Notes: generated from the letters alone by a model not told the origin. Positions 48,025-57,466 are shown, numbered from the stretch's first letter. The stretch: DNA of 64,000 nucleotides from Pseudomonas petrae (GCF_021728295.1 NZ_JAKJXE010000002.1:1-64000); one strand, 5' to 3'. Made by a program: numbers and translations.

Positions 48025-48660
48025 TATGGCGTGTTCCGTGTAGGACCGGCTTTAGCCGGGAAAGCGTCAGCAGTCGCACTGCAAAATGGATGGCGTCCCC
48101 GCTGGCCTCTTCCCGGCTGAAGCCGGTCCCACTGACACCGCGCGCGTCCCGTAGGACCGGCTTTAGCCGGGAAGGCGTCGGCAATCACGCTGCAAAATTG
48201 ATGGCGTACGCACTGGCCTCTTCCCGGCTAAAGCCGGTCCCACTGACACCGCGCGCGTCCCGTAGGACCGGCTTTAGCCGGGAAGGCGCCGGCAGTCGCA
48301 CTGCAAAATGGATGGCGTATGTACTGGCCTCTTCCCGGCTGAAGCCGGTCCTACTGACACCGCGCGCGTCCCGTAGGACCGGCTTTAGCCGGGAAGGCGT
48401 TGGCAATCACACTGCAAAATTGTTGGCGTACGCACTGGCCTCTTCCCGGCTGAAGCCGGTCCTACTGACACCGCGCGCGTCCCGTAGGACCGGCTTTAGC
48501 CGGGAAGGCGTCGGCAATCACGCTGCAAAATTGATGGCGTACGCACTGGCCTCTTCCCGGCTAAAGCCGGTCCCACTGACACCGGGCGCGTCCCGCAGGA
48601 CCGGCTTTAGCCGGGAAGGCGTCGGCAATCACACTGCAAAATTGAGGGCATTCACACTGG
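47997..48660. repeat. Tandem array of 111-bp REP/BIME units
   Basis: Forward REP arms (GGACCGGCTTTAGCCGGGAA) begin at 48041, 48152, 48263, 48374, 48485 and 48596, exactly 111 bases apart each time; reverse arms (CTTCCCGGCTGAAGCCGG) lie between them, the earliest, at 47997, being degenerate. Each unit is forward REP, spacer with GCAATCACGCTGCAAAATTG and GTACGCACTGGCCTC, reverse REP, and CACTGACACCGCGCGCGTCC. Five full units plus partial ends fill the space between two convergent genes, and the array contributes the last codons of both. Confidence 0.93.
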
Positions 48661-48837
48661 CTCGGAAGGGCTGACCGCTTCAGGGGTGGATTCGGTCGTG
48701 GCTTCAGCATTGGCCTCAGCCAGCTTCAACCGGTCGGCCTTGCTGACGTAGGTGTCTTTGTTCTTCGGCGCCAGTTTGGCACTCGCTTTTTTCGCGTTGG
48801 CTCTCAGTATCTGGTTAAGTTTCTTGCGACGGTTCAT
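48652..48837 (-). CDS. DUF2986 family small protein
   Basis: A 61-residue, strongly basic N-terminus (MNRRKKLNQILRANAKKASA) typical of DUF2986, a family of unknown function common in gammaproteobacteria. The acidic C-terminal end (...AVSPSEPV) and stop codon fall in the last spacer of the REP array. Presumably cytoplasmic. Confidence 0.85.
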   Translation of the reverse strand: MNRRKKLNQILRANAKKASAKLAPKNKDTYVSKADRLKLAEANAEATTESTPEAVSPSEPV

Positions 48838-49040
48838 GCCTGTTTACCCGGTGTGCAGATGCTGGACTGTGAAAAGGCAGGCAGTGAACCAGATCCCGGA
48901 TAAATCTTCCACACAGTCCTTGGCAAGATGGGCCGCAGGGTTTATCAAACACCACGGCATGCCGGCGTTTTTTTTCGCAAAAGCCATCCCGCAACAATCA
49001 ATCCCACAAAAAAACACGAACACATTTTAGAGAGCGCTCG

Positions 49041-49667
49041 ATGGATCTTGAAGACAGCTCATACCTGACAACCGTGCAGGCCCTGGAAGCGGTGTATGGC
49101 CCGATCGCGCCGCCGTCCCTGGTCAAGGAAGTGGATCACATCCACCCGGTTTACCGACCGTTCATCGAAGCGGCATCGTTCGTGATTCTTGCCTCGTCGG
49201 GAGCGGGCGGCCTGGATGCGTCTCCGCGGGGCGATCTGCCAGGCTTTGTGCATATCGAAGACAGCAAAACGCTGTATCTGCCGGACCGACGGGGCAACAA
49301 CCGTATCGACACCCTGCGCAACATCGTCGAGGACGCGCGAGTGGCGCTTTTGTTTCTCGTCCCAGGCGTCGGCGAAACCTTGCGCGTTAACGGCACGGCG
49401 CAGATCTCCATTGCGCCCGATCTGCTGGCGCGTTTTGCCGTGGAGGGGAAGCCGCCGAAATCGGTGCTGCGCATCACCGTGACCAGCGTGTATTTCCAGT
49501 GCAGCCGTGCGGTGATCAGGGCAGGGCTGTGGGATGTGTCGCGGCAGGTACCGCGCAGCGCGCTGCCGACGGCGGGGCAGATTCTGAGGGAGGTCTCAAA
49601 AGCAGCCATCGACGGCGAGGCCTATGACAAGGCGCTGCCGGGGCGGATCGCTGATACGTTGTACTGA
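49041..49667 (+). CDS. PPOX-type flavoprotein (pyridoxamine 5'-phosphate oxidase-like)
   Basis: A 208-residue split-barrel FMN protein of the MSMEG_1061-like PPOX group (EAASFVILASSGAGGLDASP, PDRRGNNRIDTLRNIVEDAR). Members bind FMN or F420-like cofactors; substrate unknown. The residues FQCSRAVIRAGLW near the C-terminus are typical of the subgroup. Preceded by 200 bases of unremarkable sequence. Confidence 0.88.
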   Translation: MDLEDSSYLTTVQALEAVYGPIAPPSLVKEVDHIHPVYRPFIEAASFVILASSGAGGLDASPRGDLPGFVHIEDSKTLYLPDRRGNNRIDTLRNIVEDARVALLFLVPGVGETLRVNGTAQISIAPDLLARFAVEGKPPKSVLRITVTSVYFQCSRAVIRAGLWDVSRQVPRSALPTAGQILREVSKAAIDGEAYDKALPGRIADTLY

Positions 49668-49725
49668 CGACCGCGTAAACCCGAGCAGATTGGCGGCCAC
49701 CGGACGTGGCTGCCGAGAGTCGCGC

Positions 49726-50601
49726 TTATGTGTTTTGCCCGCCTTTGAGCATCAGTGCCTCAACATCCGGCGTAACCTGATTCACCGCGCCCAGGTATTC
49801 AATCAGCTCTGCTGCCCGACTGCCGCGCAACCCTGCGGTGGTCAGGGACGTGTCGCGCACGTAGGTGTAGAGCCCGGAGACGGCGAACGCCTTGAGCTGG
49901 GCGATGTGCTGCGACTGCTCAGCCAAGCTGTTCTGGAACACGTCGCTCTGGAAAAATCGCCGACGCGCCAGCGGCGATTTGAACGCGATTTCCAGCACGG
50001 CCAATTCTGCGCGCGCCGGGTTAGCGAAGTGCGCGACGTTGGGCGCAGGTGGGTGCTGGCCATCGTTCTCGAAGGGTTCGCACAAGTGCAGACCGACCTT
50101 GACCACATCGTCGGCCGCTGCCAGCAGCGGCCCCAGCGTCGACTTCAAGTACGCGTGCAACTGCGGCAGGTTTGCGCGGGGGCTGAAATGCACGTGAATG
50201 CGGTCGAAGGTGTCGGTGCCGTTGAACCGCTCATCCGCCAGCGAATTGGTCAGGGTCAGCGAGCCCTGGGGCAGGGCGTAGGCGAGGGTCTCGTCAAACA
50301 TGTTCTGTTCGTCCGAAAACAGAATGGGGCTGGCGTCCTGAAACTGCTTCTGGTCCGCAGCGGATTCGAAGCCGATCTCCACGCCACCGTCCAGTTCGTA
50401 ATCCTGAATCTCGCGGATGCCGTCGGCGAGGGGCCAGAGGTGGGCGTCCTGCTGCCGGGAAAAGTGGTGCTGGATGTACAAGCCCAGGCCGGGAAGCCGC
50501 GAGCACAGCGGGCCGTGGACGTCGCGCCAGTAGTGGGCGAACACGTCATGGGGCACGCGTTCTCGACGCTTGACGGTCGTGTAGCTGTTGATCTCGATCA
50601 C
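49726..50601 (-). CDS. EthD-domain protein
   Basis: A 291-residue protein with two ferredoxin-like EthD/ABM-type halves (RVPHDVFAHYWRDVHGPLCS in the first; RIHVHFSPR in the second). The Tyr-Trp-x-x-x-His-Gly-Pro signature is present. EthD proteins are auxiliary factors for oxidative degradation; the substrate is not indicated by neighbours. Confidence 0.83.
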   Translation of the reverse strand: MIEINSYTTVKRRERVPHDVFAHYWRDVHGPLCSRLPGLGLYIQHHFSRQQDAHLWPLADGIREIQDYELDGGVEIGFESAADQKQFQDASPILFSDEQNMFDETLAYALPQGSLTLTNSLADERFNGTDTFDRIHVHFSPRANLPQLHAYLKSTLGPLLAAADDVVKVGLHLCEPFENDGQHPPAPNVAHFANPARAELAVLEIAFKSPLARRRFFQSDVFQNSLAEQSQHIAQLKAFAVSGLYTYVRDTSLTTAGLRGSRAAELIEYLGAVNQVTPDVEALMLKGGQNT

Positions 50602-50699
50602 GGGGCACCTGTCAGTCGGGAAATGTTCAGTCGTAGTGATCGGATGCAGGTGCCGCTGCAGGGTTCAACGCGTTTTACCGGACGTCATCGGCGCAGGTA

Positions 50700-50951
50700 T
50701 TACCGCAAGGAGGCATCAGTAGAGCCTGGCGTGACGTGAATATCCGTCAGCCCAAGCTGGCCGGCCTGTTCAGTGATTTCATCCGGCAGGGCGTCGGCGT
50801 TGGGCATGATCAGGCTGTTTTCGCTGTCGCCGAAATGCAGCTCAAGCAGGTGCATCGCGGCGTCGGACGCCGATAGCTCAGGCTGATTCAGCTCGAAGCG
50901 GTGGTTGCGGGGCTCATCTTTGAAGCGATAGTCGACTGAGAAGAGGGGCAT
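50700..50951 (-). CDS. Small conserved protein of unknown function
   Basis: An 83-residue acidic protein (MPLFSVDYRFKDEPRNHRFE, LLELHFGDSENSLIMP). I do not recognise a named family; the compact fold and codon usage look genuine. It lies between the EthD and NYN genes, on the same strand as both. Confidence 0.68.
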   Translation of the reverse strand: MPLFSVDYRFKDEPRNHRFELNQPELSASDAAMHLLELHFGDSENSLIMPNADALPDEITEQAGQLGLTDIHVTPGSTDASLR

Positions 50952-50985
50952 GAAAAACTCCTTGAATGAAAAACACCGATGGGGG

Positions 50986-51780
50986 TTATTTGCCGTTTTG
51001 TTTGTGCCTGACGTACATCACTGCCGTGCCGCTGGACGCGGGTCTGGCTTGCAGCTCGAACGCTTGCGGGTAGCCCTTGATCAGGTCGCTGAGCTTTTTG
51101 TAGCCGTGGGTGCGCGGGTCGAATTCCGGTCGCAGCTTGGTGATGTTGGTGCCCAGGGCGCCGAGCTGGACCCAGCCGTCTTCGTCGGCGATGTCGTCCA
51201 GAATTTTCGCGATGAAGCTGATAGGCGCTTTGGGCCGTTTCGGCGTCTCGGTCGCTGCGGGCTTTGCCACATCGGACTGCGCGGGAGCGTCGAGCGTCTG
51301 CTCTGCGCTGGCGGCGGCGATCACCTCTTCGCGGAGCAATTCGATGTAGATGAATTTATCGCAGGCCGCCACGAACGGACGGGGCGTTTTCTCCTCCCCG
51401 AAGCCGATCACGGTCAGGCCTTCTTCGCGCAATCGCGACGCCAGGCGGGTGAAGTCGCTGTCGCTTGAGACCAGGCAAAAGCCGTCGAAGCGGCGGGTGT
51501 ACAGCAGGTCCATGGCGTCGATGATCAGCGAGCTGTCGGTGGCGTTCTTGCCTTTGGTGTAGGCGAATTGCTGGATGGGCTGGATCGAGTGATCGAGCAG
51601 GACGTTCTTCCAGCCGCCGAGCTGCGGCCCGGTCCAGTCGCCGTAGATGCGCTTGACGCTGGCGACGCCATATTTGGCGATCTCTTCAAACAAGCCTTCG
51701 ACGATGGCGGCGGGGGCGTTGTCCGCATCAATCAGAACGGCGAGGTGTTTTTGAGCGTGACTGGAGGGATGCGTGGCCAT
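50986..51780 (-). CDS. NYN-domain nuclease with C-terminal OST-HTH
   Basis: A 264-residue PIN-like NYN (LabA/DUF88) protein. Acidic active-site residues in AVLIDADNAPAA, TDSSLIIDAMDLLY and CLVSSDSDFTRLA; a C-terminal OST-HTH/LOTUS domain (about 185-255; FDPRTHGYKKLSDLIKGYPQ) typical of RNA-binding. Likely an RNase acting on structured RNA. ATG 51780 follows GGAAG. Confidence 0.9.
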   Translation of the reverse strand: MATHPSSHAQKHLAVLIDADNAPAAIVEGLFEEIAKYGVASVKRIYGDWTGPQLGGWKNVLLDHSIQPIQQFAYTKGKNATDSSLIIDAMDLLYTRRFDGFCLVSSDSDFTRLASRLREEGLTVIGFGEEKTPRPFVAACDKFIYIELLREEVIAAASAEQTLDAPAQSDVAKPAATETPKRPKAPISFIAKILDDIADEDGWVQLGALGTNITKLRPEFDPRTHGYKKLSDLIKGYPQAFELQARPASSGTAVMYVRHKQNGK

Positions 51781-51897
51781 GGATCTTCCTTGGAAGGGAA
51801 AGCCACACCATACCTCCAAACCCTCACTGCAAACAGGCAACGCATCCCGTCTTCCCCGGCTCGGTTGTTCATTCAGCGTGCTGCTGGCGACGTCGGA

Positions 51898-52827
51898 TTA
51901 TTCCGGCACGGGGGTGGGCAAGTCTGTCCCGCTGTGCCAGGCGTGGAGGTTGGCCATGACCAGATCGGACATCGCCTGCCGGGTGTACCACGTGGCGCTG
52001 GCCATGTGCGGGGTGAGCAAGACGTTGTCCAGATCGAGCAGCGCAGCGGCGGGGTGCGGCTCGTTTTCGTAGACGTCCAGCGCCGCGCCCGCCAGACGAC
52101 CCTCGGCGAGGGCCTGGGCGAGGGCGTTTTCATCGACCACGCTGCCACGGCCGACGTTAATCAGATACCCCTTGGGCCCCAGCGCCTCCAGCACCCTCGC
52201 GTCCACCAGATGATGGGTGCTGGCGCTGCCGCCGACCGCGACGACGAGAAAATCCACTGCTGCGGCCAGTTCGAGGGCTGACGCGTAATAAGTGAACCCG
52301 ACGTCCTGTGGACGTCGACCGGTATAAGCGATCGACATGTCGAAGCCTTGGGCTCGACGGGCGATGGCGGCGCCAATGCGGCCCAGACCAATGATGCCCA
52401 AGCGAGCCCGGCTGACCTTGCGGCTGAACGCGATGGGCCCGTTTGCCCAGGCACCCGAGCGGGTGAAGCGGTCGGCCCCGCGCAGGTTGCGCGCGATGCC
52501 CAGCATCAAGGCCATGGCGAAATCCGCCACGTCTTCGGTGAGCACGTCCGGGGTGTGGGTGACGCGGATGCCACGCTCCCGCGCCGCCGCCACATCGACG
52601 CCGTCGTAGCCCACGCCGAACACGGCAATGACTTCCAGCGCCGGCAGGCTTTCGATCAACTGACGGCTAACGGTGGATTCGCCATTGGCGACCATGGCGC
52701 GGATGTCGGCGGTCGATTCGTCGACGCCGGTGCCGTTTTGATCGGCGTCCACCACCTCGTAGGTCGCGTTCAGCGCGTCATCGAGCATGGCCGGCAAACG
52801 GGCGATTTTAAGGAGCCTTGGCTTCAT
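51898..52827 (-). CDS. D-2-hydroxyacid dehydrogenase
   Basis: A 309-residue NAD(P)-dependent dehydrogenase: cofactor motif LGIIGLGRIGAAIA (about 145), catalytic Arg in NVGRGS, Glu in the ENEPHP region and His in LTPHMASATWYT. Resembles glyoxylate/hydroxypyruvate or 2-ketogluconate reductases. Its start overlaps the end of the MFS gene by 20 bases, so the two form an operon; the carrier probably imports its substrate. Confidence 0.9.
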   Translation of the reverse strand: MKPRLLKIARLPAMLDDALNATYEVVDADQNGTGVDESTADIRAMVANGESTVSRQLIESLPALEVIAVFGVGYDGVDVAAARERGIRVTHTPDVLTEDVADFAMALMLGIARNLRGADRFTRSGAWANGPIAFSRKVSRARLGIIGLGRIGAAIARRAQGFDMSIAYTGRRPQDVGFTYYASALELAAAVDFLVVAVGGSASTHHLVDARVLEALGPKGYLINVGRGSVVDENALAQALAEGRLAGAALDVYENEPHPAAALLDLDNVLLTPHMASATWYTRQAMSDLVMANLHAWHSGTDLPTPVPE

Positions 52828-54172
52828 CTAAACCTCTTGAGACAGGAGCAGCAGCGGGGGCCGTTGAGGTGGCTGTGACAGGCGCCGAACGTGGCGAACG
52901 GGCCAGAAACAGTCCCAATACACCGCCGGCGAGCAACGCTGCGGAGACCAGCAGCAGTGCGTAGTCGTAGCTTTGCGTGGCGTCCTTGATCCAGCCCATG
53001 ACAGGCGGCAGGCCAAGGCCGGCGATGTTGGCGATGGAGTTGATCAGCGCGATGGACGCAGCGGCGGCAGCGCCCGACAGGTATTCGGTGGTCGTCGCCC
53101 AGAACACCGGCGTGGCGGCCCAGTTCAGACCGACCGCCACCACCAGCAGTCCGTACGCCAGCCACGGGTTGCTGGTCCAGACCGCCAGCGCGAGCAGAAC
53201 ACCGGCCGCCATCAGCGGCAGCGCCAGATGCCACCCGCGTTCGCCCTTGCGGTCGGAATGGCTGCCGTTGAAATACATGAACACGCAGGCAAACAGGAAG
53301 GGCAGTGCCGACAGCACGCTGACGGTGAACGACTCCTGGCCCGACACCGATTTGACGATCAGCGGCAGGAACAGCGTGATGCCGATGGTGCCGAACGCCT
53401 GCAACAGCCAGAACAGGCTCAACAGCCAGACCTGACGGCTGCGAAAGGCGCTCTGCCAGGCGGCATGGTGGGAGATCGGTGAGTTCGCCTGCTCGGCGGC
53501 GATGGTGCGGCTCAGCCATTGCTTCTGATCGGCTTGCAGCCAGTGGGTGGTCTGCGGCGAGTCCGGCAGGTAGCCCAATACGACGATCCCGAGGATCACC
53601 GCCGGCAGACCTTCCAGCAGAAACAGCCAGCGCCAGCCGCTGACGCCGAAATACCCGTCCAGATGCAGAAACGCGCCCGACAGCGGCAGGCCGATCACCG
53701 ACGCCAGCGCGGCGCCGATGTAGAAGAACGACATGGCCCTGGCCCGATCGGTTTTCGGGTACCACTGCGACAGGTAATAAATGATCCCCGGCGTAAAACC
53801 GGCCTCGGCGGCACCCAAAAGCAGGCGCATGCCGTACAGCTGATTGGCGCTCTGCACGAACGCCATGCCCGCCGCGACGATGCCCCAGGTGATCATGATC
53901 CGCGCGATCCAGCGCCGCGCGCCGACCCGCGTGAGAATGACGCTGCTGGGGACTTCGAGAAGGATGTACGTCAGAAAGAACAGGCCCACGCCGATGCCAT
54001 ACATGCGAGCGGTCAGGCCCAGCTCGGCATTCATCTGCAACGCGGCGACGGAAATGTTCGACTTGTCGATGTACGCGACCATGTACAGCAGCATCAGAAA
54101 GGGGATCAACTTGAGGTTGAGGCGCTTCATGGTGCTGGCGTGCAGGCCCGAATCCAGAAATGGCGGGGGCAT
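52808..54172 (-). CDS. MFS transporter (anion:cation symporter-like)
   Basis: A 454-residue major facilitator with twelve helices, of the ACS group that imports sugar acids and organic anions (KLIPFLMLLYMVAYIDKSNI; the first-helix motif and TPGIIYYLSQWYPKTDRARA are typical). ATG 54172 follows AGGA at a 6-base spacing. Coupled to the 2-hydroxyacid dehydrogenase, suggesting a ketogluconate, tartrate or related hydroxyacid. Confidence 0.88.
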   Translation of the reverse strand: MPPPFLDSGLHASTMKRLNLKLIPFLMLLYMVAYIDKSNISVAALQMNAELGLTARMYGIGVGLFFLTYILLEVPSSVILTRVGARRWIARIMITWGIVAAGMAFVQSANQLYGMRLLLGAAEAGFTPGIIYYLSQWYPKTDRARAMSFFYIGAALASVIGLPLSGAFLHLDGYFGVSGWRWLFLLEGLPAVILGIVVLGYLPDSPQTTHWLQADQKQWLSRTIAAEQANSPISHHAAWQSAFRSRQVWLLSLFWLLQAFGTIGITLFLPLIVKSVSGQESFTVSVLSALPFLFACVFMYFNGSHSDRKGERGWHLALPLMAAGVLLALAVWTSNPWLAYGLLVVAVGLNWAATPVFWATTTEYLSGAAAAASIALINSIANIAGLGLPPVMGWIKDATQSYDYALLLVSAALLAGGVLGLFLARSPRSAPVTATSTAPAAAPVSRGLDEAKAP

Positions 54173-54358
54173 GGGATTTCCTGTTGTTCTTATGGGGAGC
54201 TATGAAGAGCGAATAAGTCCCACCATAGACGACATACCCTGATACCTCAATATGTGATTGGTCGTCCCACATATAGGGATGTAACAGCGAAGAGGGAGTG
54301 CGTTGCGCCGGATCCCGGCCGTGGCGCAGACTCCGCGCACATTTCAGGAGCGCCTCCC

Positions 54359-55114
54359 ATGACGACTGCCAAACCCGATTTCACCGCCCAACTGCTGAGC
54401 GATGCCGGCATTGGCCCAGGGATGCGCGTGCTGGACGTGGGTTGCGGATCGGGGGACGTGGCGTTTCTGCTGAGCGGGCTGGTAGGCGAAACAGGCGAAG
54501 TCGTAGGGATCGATCACGATTACGCGGCGCTTGCCACGGCGCGCAGCCGGGCAGCTGCGGGGCAAGCGTTCCCTACGTTTGTTCAGAGCGGGCTACTGGA
54601 CGTGCCGGCATCGTTGGGGACGTTCGACGCGATTGTCGGGCGTCGCGTGCTGATGTATCAGCCCGACACCGTGGCGGCGGCAACGGCGCTGGCCCGGCTG
54701 CTTCGGCCCGCCGGCGTCATGGTCTTCCAGGAACACGACACCACGATGGTCCCGGCCAGCCTCGACGGCTTCGCCCTGCACCGCAAAGCCCAGGGCTGGG
54801 TCCGCGAAATGATCACCCGCGAAGGCGCCGACCTGCACATCGGCTTTCACCTGCACGGCATTCTGAGCAAGGCCGGTCTGGCCGTGGAAAACGTGCGCGC
54901 CGAATGCATCGTGCAGACCCCCGACAAGGTCTACGCCCTGGGTTACATCGTCCGGGCGTGCCTGCCGCGCATCATCACGCTGGGCGTGGCGACCGCCGAC
55001 GAAGTGGACATCGACACCCTGCAGCAGCGCCTTGATGATGAGCGCACGCAGTCTGACGGGATCTACATCGGCGACGTGATGTTTGGCGCGTGGGCGCGCA
55101 AGCCGGGTCACTGA
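54359..55114 (+). CDS. SAM-dependent methyltransferase
   Basis: A 251-residue class I methyltransferase with motif I VLDVGCGSGDVAFLLS and acidic post-I IDHDYAALA. ATG 54359 follows AGGAG (7-base spacing). A small-molecule methyltransferase; substrate unknown. It is divergent from the MFS/dehydrogenase operon. Confidence 0.88.
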   Translation: MTTAKPDFTAQLLSDAGIGPGMRVLDVGCGSGDVAFLLSGLVGETGEVVGIDHDYAALATARSRAAAGQAFPTFVQSGLLDVPASLGTFDAIVGRRVLMYQPDTVAAATALARLLRPAGVMVFQEHDTTMVPASLDGFALHRKAQGWVREMITREGADLHIGFHLHGILSKAGLAVENVRAECIVQTPDKVYALGYIVRACLPRIITLGVATADEVDIDTLQQRLDDERTQSDGIYIGDVMFGAWARKPGH

Positions 55115-55203
55115 ACTGCACTCGTTCACCCAGCGCGGGGTGGTTCAGGTCGCTGCTTTCTCCAGGAGAGCGGCTTCTCCAGTGAGTGGCTTTCTCCAGA
55201 TCG

Positions 55204-55647
55204 CTACTTGAGGGCCTCCTGGGTCAGGAAGCGGTCTTGATGATCCGCAGCGGGCAAGTGACATGCGTCATAACGGCCGAACAGCTTGTAGCGGTTCAGC
55301 GCGATTTTGTCGTACAGCCAGTCGCGTAAAGCCCTCGGGAAAACCCGCGCCATGAGCAGCCAGTGCCATCGCGCGGGCAGGTGGGCGAGGATCTTGAACA
55401 TCGCGTCCGAGCGCACATAAAAACGGTCGTTCTCCACCAGCACGATGGTACTGAACTGATCCTGGGGCAATCCCGCCCATTTCAGCAGCGCCTGACCCTC
55501 GGCTGACTGCACGGCAGCCAGCGTCAGGCGGTGCTCGCGGTCCTGACGGATGATGAAGGTCGCCCAGCCATTGCACAGCTTGCAGGTGCCGTCGAACAAC
55601 ACGACGGCCCGGCCCGTGGCAAGCCCCGAACTGCCATCGGGCCTCAC
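55204..55647 (-). CDS. DCC-family thiol-disulfide oxidoreductase (DUF393)
   Basis: A 147-residue thioredoxin-like protein with the family signature FDGTCKLCNGW (two cysteines, CKLC). DCC proteins are putative thiol-disulfide oxidoreductases. Its start overlaps the stop of the aldo/keto reductase gene by 4 bases, so the two are co-transcribed. Confidence 0.9.
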   Translation of the reverse strand: MRPDGSSGLATGRAVVLFDGTCKLCNGWATFIIRQDREHRLTLAAVQSAEGQALLKWAGLPQDQFSTIVLVENDRFYVRSDAMFKILAHLPARWHWLLMARVFPRALRDWLYDKIALNRYKLFGRYDACHLPAADHQDRFLTQEALK

Positions 55648-56639
55648 GCGAAACCCGTCACGGCATGGGGAACGTAGGGCGCCTCAAGGCGTTTCACTTC
55701 GTCATCGCTGAGCACCAGATCCAGCGCCGCGATCGCATCGTCCAGATGGTGCGGCCTGGACGCCCCGACGATAGGCGCCGACACGCCACGCTGAGCCAAT
55801 ACCCAGGCCAGCGCGACTTGCGCCATAGGCACGCCGCGCTCACCGGCAATCTGCTCGACCACGTCGATGACGCGGCCATCTTCGGCTTCCGTTGCCTCGT
55901 AAAACGACTGGCCGGAGATGTCGGTTCTGGTGCGTTCAGTCTGCTGACCGTGGGGCCGGGTGAGCCTGCCACGGGCCATCGGGCTCCACGGCATCAGGCC
56001 GACGCCCTGATCCAGGCACAGAGGAATCATTTCGCGCTGTTCTTCGCGGTACACCAGATTGAGGTAGTTCTGCATGGACACGAAGCGGCTCCAGCCATGG
56101 GCCGCCGCGACCTGTTGAGCCTTGGCGAACTGCCAGGCGAACATCGACGACGCGCCGATGTAGCGCGCCTTGCCGGCCCGGACTACGTCGTTCAGCGCTT
56201 CCATGGTTTCTTCGATGGGGGTGTGATAATCCCAGCGATGAATCTGGTACAGGTCGACGTAGTCGGTGCCCAGCCGGGTCAGGCTGGCGTCGATGTTGGC
56301 CATGATGGCTTTCCTCGACAGGCCCTGTTCGTTGGGGCGCTTCGAGCCTTCCCACATATTGGCCGGAAAAAACACCTTGGTCGCGATGACGGTTTCTTCG
56401 CGACGGGTGAATTCCTTCAGCAGCTTGCCGACGATGACTTCCGAGGTGCCCGCCGAGTAGCTGTTGGCTGTGTCGAAGAAGTTGATGCCTTGCTCGACCG
56501 CGTGCTTGATGATCGGCCGGCTCGCGTTTTCATCCAGCGTCCACGGGTGCGTGCCGGCATCCGGGTCGCCAAACGTCATGCACCCCAGGCACAGCCTCGA
56601 CACGTCCAGCCCCGTGGAACCCAGCTTCACGAACTTCAT
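55644..56639 (-). CDS. Aldo/keto reductase
   Basis: A 331-residue (beta/alpha)8 NADPH reductase of the YajO/Tas type: LGSTGLDVSRLCLGCMTFGD, catalytic Tyr in FFDTANSYSAG, Lys in IATKVFF and His in LYQIHRWD. Full length. Reduces aldehydes or ketones; substrate not evident. Confidence 0.92.
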   Translation of the reverse strand: MKFVKLGSTGLDVSRLCLGCMTFGDPDAGTHPWTLDENASRPIIKHAVEQGINFFDTANSYSAGTSEVIVGKLLKEFTRREETVIATKVFFPANMWEGSKRPNEQGLSRKAIMANIDASLTRLGTDYVDLYQIHRWDYHTPIEETMEALNDVVRAGKARYIGASSMFAWQFAKAQQVAAAHGWSRFVSMQNYLNLVYREEQREMIPLCLDQGVGLMPWSPMARGRLTRPHGQQTERTRTDISGQSFYEATEAEDGRVIDVVEQIAGERGVPMAQVALAWVLAQRGVSAPIVGASRPHHLDDAIAALDLVLSDDEVKRLEAPYVPHAVTGFA

Positions 56640-56727
56640 GCATTCACCTCCGAAATCGGTTGATGCCCAAACAAGCGGCTCAGTGGTGCGATCCCTCGCG
56701 CCCGATTAAGTTCTGAATTTGCCAGGT

Positions 56728-57438
56728 TCAGGGTTTCAGCGCCTTCGGCGCGCCCGCTGCAACCATGGCCCGCCAGGTCTGGATGCTCGGACGCTCGTTC
56801 ATCTTCGCGTGCCAGGCCAGCAGCGCCTCACATTCTGCCGGCACCGCGAGCTCCACCAGCGAGGCGAAGATCATTCCGCCGAAGACCGCGATGTCGGCCA
56901 TCGAAAACGATTCTCCCGCCACGAAGGGCTGCGTCTTCAGCACGCTGTCGAAATAGCCCATGCCCCGCACTGCCTTGTCGCGCATGCGGTTGCCCCATTC
57001 GGCGTTCTGGTACAGCTCGACTTCAGGCCCCAGGCCAGGTGTGCCGTGATGGAAATACGTGCTGACCGCGTCGAGAAACTCGATCTCCGCGCGTTTGGTC
57101 ATCATGTGAATGCGGCCTTTCTCCACCGGGGTTGTGCCGGTGAGGTCGGGGCTGCCGACGAGGGCGTCCAGGTACTGGGTGATGGCGGTGCATTCGGCGA
57201 TGAGGGTGCCGTCTTGCAGTTCAAGCACGGGCAGCGTGCCGGAGTAATTGATGGCCAGAAATTCGGGTTTCTTGTGCTCGCCTTTCCACAGGTTTACCGG
57301 GACGAATTCGATGCGCGAGAGCAGGTTTTTCTCTGCCAGTGCGATACGAACCCGGGCCGGGTAGGGGCCATTGAACCAGTCGTGGATTGTCATCATCGGA
57401 AGAGCGGAAGTATCGGACTGCGCTAGTGAGGAGGTCAT
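56728..57438 (-). CDS. Glutathione S-transferase family protein
   Basis: A 236-residue GST with N-terminal thioredoxin fold (TIHDWFNGPYPARVRIALAE, GTLPVLELQDG) and C-terminal helical domain. The first 15 residues may be dispensable; M16 is an alternative start. It is divergent from the TetR gene at 57575, with two matching palindromes in the gap, so it is probably repressed by that regulator and induced by electrophiles. Confidence 0.88.
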   Translation of the reverse strand: MTSSLAQSDTSALPMMTIHDWFNGPYPARVRIALAEKNLLSRIEFVPVNLWKGEHKKPEFLAINYSGTLPVLELQDGTLIAECTAITQYLDALVGSPDLTGTTPVEKGRIHMMTKRAEIEFLDAVSTYFHHGTPGLGPEVELYQNAEWGNRMRDKAVRGMGYFDSVLKTQPFVAGESFSMADIAVFGGMIFASLVELAVPAECEALLAWHAKMNERPSIQTWRAMVAAGAPKALKP

Positions 57439-57446
57439 GATGTGTC

Positions 57447-57466
57447 TGCCTGTCAGTTGGTAGGCA
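57447..57466. promoter_or_regulatory. TetR operator copy 1
   Basis: TGCCTGTCAGTTGGTAGGCA is a near-perfect 20-base dyad between the divergent GST and TetR genes. It matches the second copy at 57502-57519 in its CCTGTCA.TTGG.AGG core; the two centres are 54 bases apart. Confidence 0.7.

Noticed and set aside
47997..48660. CRISPR-like regular spacing
   Set aside because: Units are 111 bp with conserved spacers, the repeats are REP palindromes in alternating orientation, and no cas gene is present.
48021..48674. A 217-codon open frame with six 37-residue repeats (GFSREG...ASSRLKPV)
   Set aside because: It is a direct reading of the 111-bp REP array, kept open only because 111 is a multiple of three. 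There is no ribosome-binding site and the same peptide motif arises from REP DNA elsewhere.
52824..54272. 482-codon minus-strand frame in another phase of the MFS gene
   Set aside because: Arg/His-rich, without helices or motifs; the MFS frame explains the region.
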